Of a stretch of DNA of 64,000 bases, positions 52,707-62,531 are shown piece after piece. A program made the translations under genes and the position numbers. Below the pieces are notes generated by a model, which saw only the letters and a list, made by a program, of their open reading frames with translations, had not been told where the DNA came from and made no database searches. Every line of letters begins with the position of its first letter. Within the stretch, counting starts at the first letter, position 1. Origin of the DNA: Foliimonas ilicis (lineage in GTDB: Bacteria > Pseudomonadota > Alphaproteobacteria > Rhizobiales > Rhizobiaceae); NCBI RefSeq assembly GCF_039939195.1, contig NZ_JBDUUH010000004.1:248001-312000 (forward strand), read 5' to 3'.

Positions 52707-53833
52707 GGATGCACTCCTTTTTTGTAGTCTGCCAGCGGCGTTCGCGACGCAATAGCCTCTGTGAGGTCGCCAAGCAACCGCGCGGCATCCGGCTTGCCTG
52801 CTGTTCGCGAGGCAGCAGCCATCGAAGCAAGCTTCTTCGGCTCCTGCATCAGGCGGCCGATAAGCTCGGCCAGTTTCTCGCGCGAAAGCGTATCCTGCTT
52901 ATGCACTTCCGCCCCGCCAGCCTGCGCAAGCGCTGCGGCATTCGCCGCCTGATCGTGATCCAGCGCATGCGGGTAAGGCACCAAAATCGCCGGACGCCCG
53001 ATCACGGCCACCTCTGAGACCGTCGACGCGCCGGAGCGCGAAATGACGAGATGCGACAGCGCCATGCGGTGCGCCATGTCGTTGAAGAATGGCTCGACCT
53101 CGGCATCAACGCCAAGCTCGGCATAGGCAGCGCGAACGCGCTCCATGTCCTCGACACGCGCCTGCTGCGTGACCTTCAAGCGCCTGCGCAGATTTTCGGG
53201 CAGCGAGGCGATTGCAGGCGGAATGGCATCCGAAAAGAACTGCGCGCCCTGACTGCCACCGAACACCAGCAGCCGGAAAGGATCGGCTTCTATCGACGCG
53301 ACATAGGGGCTTTTGGCAGCCTGAAGCACGGCAGGCCGCACAGGATTGCCGGTAACGACGATTTTCGCTGCATTCGCACCGCCCTTTTCAGACGTAAGGA
53401 AGCCACCGGCGATTGCTGACACCTGACCAGCCAACGCGCGGTTCGCGCGGCCCATCACGGCGTTCTGTTCATGAATCAGCGTCGGCACGCGCCGCCTGAC
53501 CGCAGCATAGAGCGGCGGCAAAGTCGGGTAGCCGCCAAAGCCCACAACGGCTGCAGGCTTGACCTTGGCGATGATTTTCGAGGTCTGCCGAACGCCCTGC
53601 CAGATGCTCCAGAACGATTTTGCCAGCGCAAGCGGATTTCTGGACCCGATCGTCGAAGACGAAATCGTGTGAAAGGCCGATGCCGGAAAGTGGCCTGCAA
53701 AACGGCCCGCGCGTTCGTCGGTCGCCAGCTCCACCGTCCAGCCGCGCTCGATCAGCTCATGCGCCAGCGCCTCGGCCGGAAAAAGATGGCCGCCGGTTCC
53801 CCCGGCGGCGAGAATGATCGTGCCTTTCGACAT
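52703..53833 (-). CDS. murG: Lipid II glycosyltransferase MurG
   Basis: A 376-residue GT-B enzyme on the inner face of the membrane, adding GlcNAc to lipid I. GGTGGHLFPAEALA at the N-terminus and SGASTVSEVAVIGRPAILVPYPHALDHDQ in the UDP-GlcNAc-binding half are classic. It starts one base after the ftsW stop. Confidence 0.96.
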   Translation of the reverse strand: MSKGTIILAAGGTGGHLFPAEALAHELIERGWTVELATDERAGRFAGHFPASAFHTISSSTIGSRNPLALAKSFWSIWQGVRQTSKIIAKVKPAAVVGFGGYPTLPPLYAAVRRRVPTLIHEQNAVMGRANRALAGQVSAIAGGFLTSEKGGANAAKIVVTGNPVRPAVLQAAKSPYVASIEADPFRLLVFGGSQGAQFFSDAIPPAIASLPENLRRRLKVTQQARVEDMERVRAAYAELGVDAEVEPFFNDMAHRMALSHLVISRSGASTVSEVAVIGRPAILVPYPHALDHDQAANAAALAQAGGAEVHKQDTLSREKLAELIGRLMQEPKKLASMAAASRTAGKPDAARLLGDLTEAIASRTPLADYKKGVHP

Positions 53834-53834
53834 C

Positions 53835-54983
53835 TTATTCCGCCGGAACAGCGCGATGGAAGGTGCCGCCGAACTGCTTGCGCTTTTCCGGCTTCTTGCG
53901 GGTCAGCGCCAGCACCATGCCCATCGAAATCGCAATCGCGATAAGCGACGAACCGCCATAGGAGATGAAGGGAAGCGTCATGCCCTTGGCGGGCATAAGC
54001 TGCAAATTCACGCCCATATTGATGACCGACTGGAAGCCGAACACCACGACGAGGCCCGCCACGCCATATCGCGTGAAATCGTCATGCTCCTTCAGCGCCG
54101 TGTTCAGGCCGCGCAGCACGATGAAGGCGAAGATCGACATGATGATGAAGCACAGGATGATGCCAAACTCCTCGCCCGCCACCGCAAACACGAAGTCGGC
54201 GTGACTGTCGGGAATGACGCGCTTGACCGTGCCTTCGCCCGGTCCGACGCCGAACCAGCCGCCATGGATAACCGCATCACGGCCCATATCCACCTGGAAC
54301 GTATCGCCTTCACCGGTCATGAAGCGGTCGATACGGCCTGCGACGTGCGGGAAGAGACTGTATGCCGCCAGGCCGCCGACGACGCCTGCGCCGCCCAGCA
54401 CGATGATCCAGAACCACGGCATACCGGCCATGAAGAACATGACGCCCCATGTGCCGAGCACCAGCAGCGTCTGGCCAAAATCAGGCTGTGCGACGAGAAG
54501 CGCAATCACCAGACCAAGCAGGATCATGGCGAAGAGATTGCCCGGAATATCGGGGCGGCGCGTATGCTCCGAAAAGAGCCATGCGCAGACGATAACGAAT
54601 GCGGGCTTCAGGAACTCGGAAGGCTGAATCGAAACGCCCAGCATGGACACCCAGCGCCGCGCGCCCTTGACCTCGACGCCGATGTAAAGAACCGCAACCA
54701 TCAGCACCAGCGATACGCTGAGCATGACGATCGCCAGCCGCCGGACCTGACGCGGGCTGAGAAAGGAAACCGAAAGCATCGCGGCCAATGCCGGGATCAT
54801 GAAGATGATCTGGCGCGTCGCGAAGTGGAAGCTGCCGAGGCCGATGCGTTCAGCGACTGCCGGGCTTGCCGCGAAGGAAAGCACGATGCCGAGACCCATG
54901 AGCGAAAGAAAAGCCGCGAGGAACCACCTGTCGATCGTCCACCACCAGGTAGCGATTGGGCTTTTGTCCAGACGGCTCATCAT
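53835..54983 (-). CDS. ftsW: Septal peptidoglycan polymerase FtsW
   Basis: A 382-residue SEDS-family glycosyltransferase with about ten membrane helices, polymerising lipid II at the septum with FtsI. QPDFGQTLLVLGTWG and the C-terminal MPAKGMTLPFISYGGSS are family motifs. Two adjacent ATGs (54983, 54980) overlap the murD stop; the first is used here. Confidence 0.95.
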   Translation of the reverse strand: MMSRLDKSPIATWWWTIDRWFLAAFLSLMGLGIVLSFAASPAVAERIGLGSFHFATRQIIFMIPALAAMLSVSFLSPRQVRRLAIVMLSVSLVLMVAVLYIGVEVKGARRWVSMLGVSIQPSEFLKPAFVIVCAWLFSEHTRRPDIPGNLFAMILLGLVIALLVAQPDFGQTLLVLGTWGVMFFMAGMPWFWIIVLGGAGVVGGLAAYSLFPHVAGRIDRFMTGEGDTFQVDMGRDAVIHGGWFGVGPGEGTVKRVIPDSHADFVFAVAGEEFGIILCFIIMSIFAFIVLRGLNTALKEHDDFTRYGVAGLVVVFGFQSVINMGVNLQLMPAKGMTLPFISYGGSSLIAIAISMGMVLALTRKKPEKRKQFGGTFHRAVPAE

Positions 54984-56383
54984 GGCTTTGTCCCTCCGAT
55001 AGGCATTACGCCCGGTATTGCGCCAACGGCGTCCTTGAACGCCTCGCCGCGCACTTCGAAATTCTTGAACTGGTCGAAGCTCGCGCATGCTGGCGACAGC
55101 AGCACCACGGCTTCGTCCGAATCATCGGCAGCGGCGTCACGCGCAGCATTCGCGACCGCAGCCGCAAGCGTGCCTGAAATTTCATAAGGAATTGCTTCAC
55201 CAAGTGTTGCCGAGAACGCGGGCGCCGCCTCACCGATCAGATAGGCCTTGGCGACACGCGAAAAGAAGCCACGCAATGGTTCGATGCCGCCCTCTTTCGC
55301 AAGCCCGCCCGCAATCCAATAGATTCGCGGAAAGCTGGAAAGTGCTGGTGCCGATGCATCCGCATTCGTCGCCTTGGAATCGTTGATGAACAGAACGCGA
55401 TCCTTGCGCGCCACCTGTTCCATGCGATGCGCCAACCCCGGAAAGCTTTCCAGCCCCGCCTGGATTTCTCCAAGGTCGAGACCGACTTTCAGGCATGCCG
55501 CGACGGCGGCAAGCGCGTTTTGCGCATTATGCTGGCCGCGCAGCGAACCGATGCCTTCAAGGAAACCGATGCGGCTGTAATTGCCATCGACCGCTTCCAT
55601 CAGATTGTTTCCGGCGGCAAAATATCCATCGGTCAGCGGCAGGCGCTTGGAAATGCGGATCAGCTTTTTGCCAGCCTTTTCGAGCCGGTCGGCGATCTGC
55701 ACGCAATAGGCATCGTCCACACCGACAATTGCGGTATCCGCACCGGCGACGAGACGCTCCTTGATCGACGCGTAGTGCTGCATCGTGCCGTGACGGTCGA
55801 GATGGTCAGGCGTCAGATTTAGCAGGGTACCGGCGGTCGGGTTCAGCGATGGCGCAAGCTCGATCTGGTAGGACGAGCATTCGACGACATAGTGCCGGTC
55901 GGATTTCAGCGGATCGAGCGTCATCACCGCGCGGCCGATATTGCCGCCCATCTGCACGTCGCGTCCGGCGGAGCGCAAAATATGCGCGGTCAGCGCCGTC
56001 GTGGTCGATTTGCCGTTGGTTCCGGTGATCGCGATGAAGGGGGCATCGGGTGCCTGCGCAATGCGCTCGCGCACGAACAACTCAACGTCACCGATGATTT
56101 CGACGCCGGCACTTCGCGCAAGCTCTACGGTGCGGTGCGGCTTGGGATGCGTCAGCGGAACGCCGGGCGAAAGCACGAAGGACGAGAAACCGTGCCACTC
56201 GACGGTTCGCAAATCCTGCGTCGTGATGCCTGCGGCGTTCGCCTTGGCCACGCTTTCGGGATTGTCATCCCACGCAAGCACGTCTGCGCCGCCTTCCACG
56301 AGAGCGCGCGCGGTCGCTATCCCTGAGCCTCCGAGCCCGAAGAGTGCGACGCGCTTTCCGCCGAATGTCCGAGCCGGGATCAC
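54980..56383 (-). CDS. murD: UDP-MurNAc-L-alanine--D-glutamate ligase
   Basis: Adds D-glutamate to UDP-MurNAc-Ala. 467 residues: N-terminal GLGGSGIATARAL, ATP-binding ITGTNGKSTTTALTA and LNLTPDHLDRHG. The start is GTG (MIPARTFGG), preceded by GGACCGG. It lies 10 bases after the mraY stop. Confidence 0.95.
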   Translation of the reverse strand: MIPARTFGGKRVALFGLGGSGIATARALVEGGADVLAWDDNPESVAKANAAGITTQDLRTVEWHGFSSFVLSPGVPLTHPKPHRTVELARSAGVEIIGDVELFVRERIAQAPDAPFIAITGTNGKSTTTALTAHILRSAGRDVQMGGNIGRAVMTLDPLKSDRHYVVECSSYQIELAPSLNPTAGTLLNLTPDHLDRHGTMQHYASIKERLVAGADTAIVGVDDAYCVQIADRLEKAGKKLIRISKRLPLTDGYFAAGNNLMEAVDGNYSRIGFLEGIGSLRGQHNAQNALAAVAACLKVGLDLGEIQAGLESFPGLAHRMEQVARKDRVLFINDSKATNADASAPALSSFPRIYWIAGGLAKEGGIEPLRGFFSRVAKAYLIGEAAPAFSATLGEAIPYEISGTLAAAVANAARDAAADDSDEAVVLLSPACASFDQFKNFEVRGEAFKDAVGAIPGVMPIGGTKP

Positions 56384-56393
56384 CGAGCCGGTC

Positions 56394-57476
56394 CTATCGA
56401 AGCTTGAGGGTCGAAAGACCGACCAGCGCCAGAATGACGGCGATGATCCAGAAGCGGATCACGACCTGACTTTCCGTCCAGCCGAGTTTCTCGAAATGAT
56501 GATGGATCGGCGCCATAAGGAACACGCGCTTGCCGGTCATCTTGAAGAAACCGACCTGAATGATGACCGATAGCGCTTCAATGACGAACAGGCCGCCGAT
56601 AATCGCCAGCACGATCTCGTGCTTGGTCGCGACCGCAATCGCCCCGATCAGACCACCCATGGCGAGCGAGCCTGTGTCGCCCATGAAAATGGCGGCAGGC
56701 GGCGCGTTGAACCAGAGGAAGCCAAGCCCCGCTCCGATCACCGCGCCCAGAATGACGGCCAGTTCGCCTGTGCCTGGAACGAAATGAATCTGCAGATATT
56801 CCGCGAAAACCGCGTTACCGGAAAGATAGGCAATAACGCCGAACGACGCCGCTGCAATCATGATCGGCACGATGGCCAGACCATCCAGACCGTCCGTCAA
56901 ATTCACCGCATTGCCAGCGCCGACGATGACGATGCAGGAGAAGGGAATGAAGAACCAGCCGAGATTGATCAGGAAATCCTTGATGAAAGGAAAGGTCAGC
57001 GACGAAGAGAACGGCGCCTGACCATTATACATGATGACCCAGGCTGCAATCGCGGCAATCACGAATTCGGCGGCAAGGCGCGCCTTGCCCGAAAAGCCCA
57101 GATGCGACTGCTTCGTGACCTTGAGATAATCGTCGTAAAAACCGATCGCGCCGAAGCCGAGCGTTACCAGAAGCACCACCCACACATAGACGCTGGAGAT
57201 ATTCGCCCAGAGCAGAGACGATCCGACGATACCGCACAGGATCATCAGCCCGCCCATCGTCGGCGTGCCTGCCTTCTTGAAATGCGTCTGCGGGCCATCG
57301 GCACGGATCGGCTGACCCTTGCCCTGCCGGATGCGCAGCGCGTTAATGATCATCGGCCCGAAAATGAAGACGATCAGCGCCGAAGTAATCAGCGCGCCGC
57401 CGGTGCGGAACGTGATGTAGCGGAAGATGTTAAAGGCCGCGATGTGGTCTGAAAATTCAACTAGCAGGGTCAGCAT
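56394..57476 (-). CDS. mraY: Phospho-MurNAc-pentapeptide translocase
   Basis: Transfers phospho-MurNAc-pentapeptide to undecaprenyl phosphate, making lipid I. 360 residues, about ten helices. The catalytic aspartate region FYDDYLKV and NAVNLTDGLDGLA, plus the HHHFEKLGW histidine loop near residue 325, identify it. GGAGATAAATC precedes the ATG. Confidence 0.96.
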   Translation of the reverse strand: MLTLLVEFSDHIAAFNIFRYITFRTGGALITSALIVFIFGPMIINALRIRQGKGQPIRADGPQTHFKKAGTPTMGGLMILCGIVGSSLLWANISSVYVWVVLLVTLGFGAIGFYDDYLKVTKQSHLGFSGKARLAAEFVIAAIAAWVIMYNGQAPFSSSLTFPFIKDFLINLGWFFIPFSCIVIVGAGNAVNLTDGLDGLAIVPIMIAAASFGVIAYLSGNAVFAEYLQIHFVPGTGELAVILGAVIGAGLGFLWFNAPPAAIFMGDTGSLAMGGLIGAIAVATKHEIVLAIIGGLFVIEALSVIIQVGFFKMTGKRVFLMAPIHHHFEKLGWTESQVVIRFWIIAVILALVGLSTLKLR

Positions 57477-57495
57477 GATTTATCTCCAACCCCGT

Positions 57496-58926
57496 TCAAA
57501 CAGGTGAGTTTCCGGCTTTCGCCGGGTATTTTTTGATGAGTGCATCAACGATCTTCGAAAGTCCGATGCCCTTGGACGATTTGACCATCACGACGTCGCC
57601 GGGCCGCAATTCCGCAAAAAGCAGAGGCGCCAGATCGGAAACGGCTTCGCGATGCTCGACATGCAATTCGCCAGGCAGCGCGGCAGCCAGCGTCTTCATT
57701 TCGGGACCGGCGAGAAACGCCATGTCCGTCTTGGCCGCGACCACGAAATTGGCAAGTGCCGCATGCAGCTTTTCCGAATGCGCGCCGAGTTCCAGCATAT
57801 CGCCCAGAACCGCGATGCGGCGGCCCTCTCCCGTCACGGCAGAATCCGCCAGGAGCGAAAGTGCCGCCTTCATCGAGGCGGGATTGGCGTTGTAACTTTC
57901 ATCGATCAGCGTGATCGTGCCGCCGAGATGAGGCAGTTGATGGCGCTTGCCGCGACCGGCTTCCGCACTCAGATCCGAAAGCGAAAGCGCGACCTTGGTG
58001 ATGTCTGCACCGGCAAGCTGCGCGGCTCCAAGAACGGCCAGCACGTTCTGCACGACATGCCTGCCCGGAGTGCCGACGCGCAGGTCGATTTCCTTGCCGT
58101 TCAGCTTCACCGAAATCAGCGAATGGTCGCCTTCCATCGAAGCGCGAACCAGCTTCACATTGGCCCGCATATGTTCGCCAAAGCCGACGATATGTTCGAC
58201 ACCGGCTTCGGTGGCCAGCTTTTCGAGAAGCTTCCAGCGTGAATCGTCTCGGTTCAAAAGTGCAGTGCCGCCCGGCTCGATGCCTTCGAAAATCTCGGCC
58301 TTTGCAGCCGCAATATCGTCGAGGCTACGGAAATGGCCGAGATGGGCCGCTGCAACCAGCGTGATGATCGCAATGTGAGGCCGCACCATTTTCACCAGCG
58401 GGCGAATTTCGCCCTCATGGTTCATACCGATTTCGAAGATCGCATAATCGACATCGGCAGGCATACGCGCCAGCGTCAGCGGCACACCCCAATGATTGTT
58501 GAAGGATTTGTCCGACGCATGCACGGTGCCGACGGAAGAAAGCGCATGGCGCAAGGCTTCCTTGGTGCTGGTCTTTCCGGCAGAACCGGTAACGGCAATG
58601 ATCTTGCCGGTGGCCCGGGCGCGCGCTGCTATCCCAACTTTTTCGAGCGCCACCAGAACGTCCGGTACGACAATCATCGGCGCAGTCAGCCGTCCGAGCG
58701 CAGGCAGTTTTCCTTCGGCGACGATCAGAAGTCCCGCACCCGCTTTAACCGCCGCGGTCGCGTAATCATGGCCGTCCATCGTGTCGCCCTTGATGGCGAA
58801 AAAGGCTTCGCCGGGCTTCAGCGTGCGGCTGTCGATGGAAATGCCGGTAATGCCAGCCGGCATGTTGCCGAGCGGACGTCCGCCCATGGCGGCAACGAGG
58901 TCGTCGGAAGTCCAGAGCAAATTCAT
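57496..58926 (-). CDS. murF: UDP-MurNAc-tripeptide--D-alanyl-D-alanine ligase
   Basis: Completes the pentapeptide by adding D-Ala-D-Ala. 476 residues with ATP-binding VTGSAGKTSTKEAL, NNHWGVPLTLAR and IDESYNANPASM. Its ATG overlaps the murE stop (ATGA), and mraY follows after 19 bases. Confidence 0.96.
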   Translation of the reverse strand: MNLLWTSDDLVAAMGGRPLGNMPAGITGISIDSRTLKPGEAFFAIKGDTMDGHDYATAAVKAGAGLLIVAEGKLPALGRLTAPMIVVPDVLVALEKVGIAARARATGKIIAVTGSAGKTSTKEALRHALSSVGTVHASDKSFNNHWGVPLTLARMPADVDYAIFEIGMNHEGEIRPLVKMVRPHIAIITLVAAAHLGHFRSLDDIAAAKAEIFEGIEPGGTALLNRDDSRWKLLEKLATEAGVEHIVGFGEHMRANVKLVRASMEGDHSLISVKLNGKEIDLRVGTPGRHVVQNVLAVLGAAQLAGADITKVALSLSDLSAEAGRGKRHQLPHLGGTITLIDESYNANPASMKAALSLLADSAVTGEGRRIAVLGDMLELGAHSEKLHAALANFVVAAKTDMAFLAGPEMKTLAAALPGELHVEHREAVSDLAPLLFAELRPGDVVMVKSSKGIGLSKIVDALIKKYPAKAGNSPV

Positions 58927-60377
58927 GCCGCCCGCCCCTGAAGCGCCTTGCGCACCTCGTCATGGTCGGAAAACGGAAAAGTCTCCGCGCCGATCGTCTG
59001 GCCTTCTTCATGGCCTTTACCGGCAACGATCAACGTATCGCCGGGAAGCAGCATTGAAACCGCCTCGCCTATCGCCTTGCGCCGGTCGCCGATCTCGATG
59101 GCGCCGGGAGCGGCGTCGAGAATTGCAGAGCGGATTTCCGCTGGAACTTCGGAACGCGGATTGTCGTCGGTAACGATCACCACATCGGCAAGACGCGTCG
59201 CGATTTCACCCATGATCGGGCGTTTGCCCCGGTCGCGGTCGCCGCCGCAACCAAACACGACAAGCACGCGGCCAGTCGTAAAAGGCCGAACCGATGCGAG
59301 AACGTTTTCCAGCGCATCGGGCTTATGCGCATAATCGACATAGACCGGCGCGCCATTGACGGTTGTGCCGACCAGTTCCAGCCTGCCCGGAGCGCCGTTC
59401 AGCTTTTCCAGAGCACGCAGGGCGATACCGGTTTCCGTTCCGGTCGCAATTGCGAGACCTGCCGCAACCAGCGCGTTGAATATCTGGAAATCGCCAGCCA
59501 GCGGTAGGTCGATTTCATGGATAGTTCCATTTGCAACTATCTCGGCGCGCTGGCGAAAACGTTCATGTTCGACGCGCGTCAGCCGCAGGAACGAGCCGCG
59601 CTTGCCGACCGTCAAAACCTCAAGACCGGCAGCGCGCGCTGCCTCGATCGTCGGCTCAGACCAAGGATCGTCGGCGAAGATCACCGCAGGCGCACCCTTG
59701 GGCAGCAGCTCATTGAACAGCCGCAGTTTGGCGCGGTGATAATCCTCGACGGTCGGATGATAATCCATGTGGTCGCGACCGAGATTGGTAAACCCGCCCG
59801 CCTTCAGCTTCACGCCGTCAAGGCGATGCTGATCGAGGCCGTGGCTGGAAGCCTCCATAGAGGCGTGCGTGACGCCTGCATCGGCAAGTTCGGCCAGCAG
59901 ACGGTGAAGATCGACCGGATCGGGCGTCGTCAGCGCTCCGTAATCGTTGCGGCCGGGTGCGACCACGCCGGTCGTGCCTATGCTGGCTGCGGCGTGGCCC
60001 GCTTTCTCCCAAATCTGGCGCGTGAAGGCGGCGACCGAGGTTTTTCCGCTCGTGCCGGTCACGGCGACCATGGTTTCAGGTTGCTTTTCGAAAAAGCGCG
60101 CGGCGGCCAGCGAAAGCGCAAGGCGCGGCTCATCGACGGTCAAAACCGGTACGGAAAGGCCTTCGAGCCTGGTATTTTTGGAAACGATGACGGCGCTTGC
60201 GCCGCGCGCGGCCGCATCCTTCGCAAAGGCCGCGCCATCGGCTTTCGTGCCGGGAATGGCAACGAACAAGGTGCCCGCGGACACCTTGCGGGAGTCCGAC
60301 GAAATGCCGGTAATTTCCACGTCGCCGGGAACAGGCCCTTCGACAGGCAGAATACCGGCAAGATCCTTGAGCTTCAT
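58923..60377 (-). CDS. murE: UDP-MurNAc-tripeptide synthetase (meso-DAP adding)
   Basis: Adds meso-diaminopimelate to the nucleotide dipeptide. 484 residues. The DNPR motif (VTDDNPRSE, about 405) selects meso-DAP rather than lysine, and TGTSGKTSVAAF is the P-loop. ATG 60377 (MKLKDL) is preferred; 60422 adds 15 residues. It is 54 bases after the ftsI stop. Confidence 0.95.
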   Translation of the reverse strand: MKLKDLAGILPVEGPVPGDVEITGISSDSRKVSAGTLFVAIPGTKADGAAFAKDAAARGASAVIVSKNTRLEGLSVPVLTVDEPRLALSLAAARFFEKQPETMVAVTGTSGKTSVAAFTRQIWEKAGHAAASIGTTGVVAPGRNDYGALTTPDPVDLHRLLAELADAGVTHASMEASSHGLDQHRLDGVKLKAGGFTNLGRDHMDYHPTVEDYHRAKLRLFNELLPKGAPAVIFADDPWSEPTIEAARAAGLEVLTVGKRGSFLRLTRVEHERFRQRAEIVANGTIHEIDLPLAGDFQIFNALVAAGLAIATGTETGIALRALEKLNGAPGRLELVGTTVNGAPVYVDYAHKPDALENVLASVRPFTTGRVLVVFGCGGDRDRGKRPIMGEIATRLADVVIVTDDNPRSEVPAEIRSAILDAAPGAIEIGDRRKAIGEAVSMLLPGDTLIVAGKGHEEGQTIGAETFPFSDHDEVRKALQGRAA

Positions 60378-60431
60378 CGAGTTCCAGTCGTCATAAACAA
60401 ATGGCGCGCCGAACACCGGCACGCCTGAGAA

Positions 60432-62159
60432 TCATCTGTAGGATACCAGCAGTGGTTCATTTTCATGGCCGAAATCTGGCTTCACGCCAAGCATGGGAGC
60501 CGAACGGCGGATGATATTCGCAACGATCGGTGCCGCATTCAGGCCCGAAGTTGCGCCCATGCCCGGCTTTTCCGGCTTCGGCTCGTCGACAATGGACAGA
60601 ACGATATATTGGGGATCGTCCATCGGGAACGCCGCGAGGAATGCGTTGAAGCGCGTGTCCTTCGAGTAGCGTCCGTTGACGACCTTTTCAGCCGTACCCG
60701 TCTTTCCGCCGACCCGGTAGCCCGGAACGGTCGCGCGCTTGCCCGAACCGCCCGGCGCCGTGGCGTTGAGGCGATAAAGATAGCGCATCTCGGCACTGGT
60801 CTTTTCGTTGATGACCTGTTTCGCGTTGGCTTCCGCCATAGCCTGCGTGCGCGGCAGGAAAGTCGGCTCCATGAGCTTGCCGCCATTCATAAGTGCCGCT
60901 GCGCCAACTGCCGTCTGCAACGGCGTGGTGGACATGCCGTGGCCGAAGGAGATCGTGATCGAGTGCACCTTCTTCCAGACGCGCGGCTCTGTCGGGCGCG
61001 CCACTTCCGGCAGTTCGGTCTTCATGCGATCGAGAAGGCCCATCCGGTGCAGGAATTCGCGGTGGCCTTCGATGCCGACAACATCTGCCTCGCGCGCCGA
61101 ACCGATATTCGATGAATAGATGAAGACTTCCGGCACGGTCAGAATGCGGCCCTTGCCGTGAAAATCGCGGATCGTCTGACGACCGATGGTGATCGGGCGG
61201 CGCGCATCGAAAGTGCTGTCGAGCGTCACCTTGCCGGAATCCAGCGCCATGGCGGTCGTGAAGCTCTTGATGGTCGAGCCCATCTCGAACAGACCGGCAG
61301 ACATACGGTTCAGCCGGTCCTTCTGAAGCGCATTATAAGGATTGTTCGGATCGAAATCCGGCAACGAACCCATCGCCACGACCTCGCCGGTCTTGGCATT
61401 GAGAACGACGGCACCGGCAGCGATCGCGTGATATTTTTCCATCGCCGCGACCAGCTCGTCGCGTACGATGTGCTGCACGCGCAGATCCATCGACAGCTTT
61501 ACCGGCTGCAAATCCTTGGCGACGGCAAGGCCGGAAGCCTGAAGGTCTGCAAGGCCCTGATCGTCGATATATTTTTCGAGACCGGAAATGCCCTTATTGT
61601 CGATATTGGTCAGGCCGACGATATGCGAAGCCGTCTCGCCGCTCGGATAGAAGCGCCGCTTTTCGGTACGGAACCCGATGCCCGGCAGGCCAAGCGCCAT
61701 AATGTCCGACTGCTGCTTGGGCGTGAGCTGACGCTTCAGCCATACGAAACCAGCCCCGCTTTTCAGGCGCAGATAGGTCTGCTCGACTTCGATGTCCGGC
61801 AGAACGGTGGAAAGCTTTTCGATCACCTCATCCGCATCGACGATGCGGCGCGGCTCGGCAAACAGCGACGCGGTCTTGATGTCGGTCGCAAGCACTTCGC
61901 CATTCCGATCGACGATGTCGGGGCGCGACGCAGTTACGCGCGAAGCCGGGCCAGCGCCTGCGTCCGGTTCCGCCATGCCAAGCTGCACGAGACGTCCGCC
62001 GATCACCGCATAGATGCCGAAGAACACAGCCATGGTCATGACCACGCGCGTCTTCGTCTTGCCGCCAGTTGCCTTGCGCGCGCTGTCCAGCACGATCTGC
62101 TCGGCATTTTCCGCGGTATCGCCAGCAATCGGCTTCTTGCGCCACCAACGTCTGATCAT
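60432..62159 (-). CDS. ftsI: Septal peptidoglycan transpeptidase FtsI (PBP3)
   Basis: A 575-residue class B penicillin-binding protein. One N-terminal membrane segment (about 39-60), a pedestal domain and the transpeptidase domain with Ser295 in GSTIKS, SSNIGS (the SxN box) and KTGTAEK. ATG 62159 overlaps the ftsL stop; the frame is open to 62366 but that part overlaps ftsL. Confidence 0.96.
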   Translation of the reverse strand: MIRRWWRKKPIAGDTAENAEQIVLDSARKATGGKTKTRVVMTMAVFFGIYAVIGGRLVQLGMAEPDAGAGPASRVTASRPDIVDRNGEVLATDIKTASLFAEPRRIVDADEVIEKLSTVLPDIEVEQTYLRLKSGAGFVWLKRQLTPKQQSDIMALGLPGIGFRTEKRRFYPSGETASHIVGLTNIDNKGISGLEKYIDDQGLADLQASGLAVAKDLQPVKLSMDLRVQHIVRDELVAAMEKYHAIAAGAVVLNAKTGEVVAMGSLPDFDPNNPYNALQKDRLNRMSAGLFEMGSTIKSFTTAMALDSGKVTLDSTFDARRPITIGRQTIRDFHGKGRILTVPEVFIYSSNIGSAREADVVGIEGHREFLHRMGLLDRMKTELPEVARPTEPRVWKKVHSITISFGHGMSTTPLQTAVGAAALMNGGKLMEPTFLPRTQAMAEANAKQVINEKTSAEMRYLYRLNATAPGGSGKRATVPGYRVGGKTGTAEKVVNGRYSKDTRFNAFLAAFPMDDPQYIVLSIVDEPKPEKPGMGATSGLNAAPIVANIIRRSAPMLGVKPDFGHENEPLLVSYR

Positions 62160-62527
62160 TGGTCGATACCCCCGGTGATGATCTCGTCGATGGAAAGTCC
62201 CGCCGTGCTTTCGGTCTGCTTGGACGGGTCGGGTATCACGATCGGCTTTTCCGGCAATTCGTTCAGGCCGACGATCTGGCGTGCCTGCACCTGCTCGAGA
62301 TCGAGCTGCGTCTTGTAGACTTCGGCGAGGCGCTGCAGGCGCGAAGGCTGGGTAAGCAGGCTCCAATCCGCCTTCAGCAGATCGATCGACTCTTCTTCAA
62401 ACCGTATTTGCGCTTCCAGCCTGCGCACCTTGCCGAGTTGCTCCTCGGCGTCGTGCTTGGTCTGGTAGGTAAAGGCTGCCGCCGAAACCATGACTGCAAT
62501 GAGGATCATATCGCTGGTGCGAAACAC
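62156..62527 (-). CDS. ftsL: Cell division protein FtsL
   Basis: A 123-residue bitopic protein: one membrane segment near the N-terminus (ILIAVMVSAAAFTYQT) and a periplasmic coiled coil (about 25-65). It works with FtsB and FtsQ. The start is GTG at 62527 with AGGGGAGAAG upstream; GTG lies four bases after the rsmH stop. Later residues include the ERL-type SRLQRLA region common in FtsL. Confidence 0.9.
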   Translation of the reverse strand: MFRTSDMILIAVMVSAAAFTYQTKHDAEEQLGKVRRLEAQIRFEEESIDLLKADWSLLTQPSRLQRLAEVYKTQLDLEQVQARQIVGLNELPEKPIVIPDPSKQTESTAGLSIDEIITGGIDQ

Positions 62528-62531
62528 GGAA

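Noticed and set aside
51345..55187. Long plus-strand frames opposite murC and ftsW
   Set aside because: Both lie wholly over well-supported minus-strand genes and translate to Arg/His-rich sequence without motifs.
61158..62318. A 386-codon plus-strand frame over ftsI
   Set aside because: Shadow of ftsI, no independent support.
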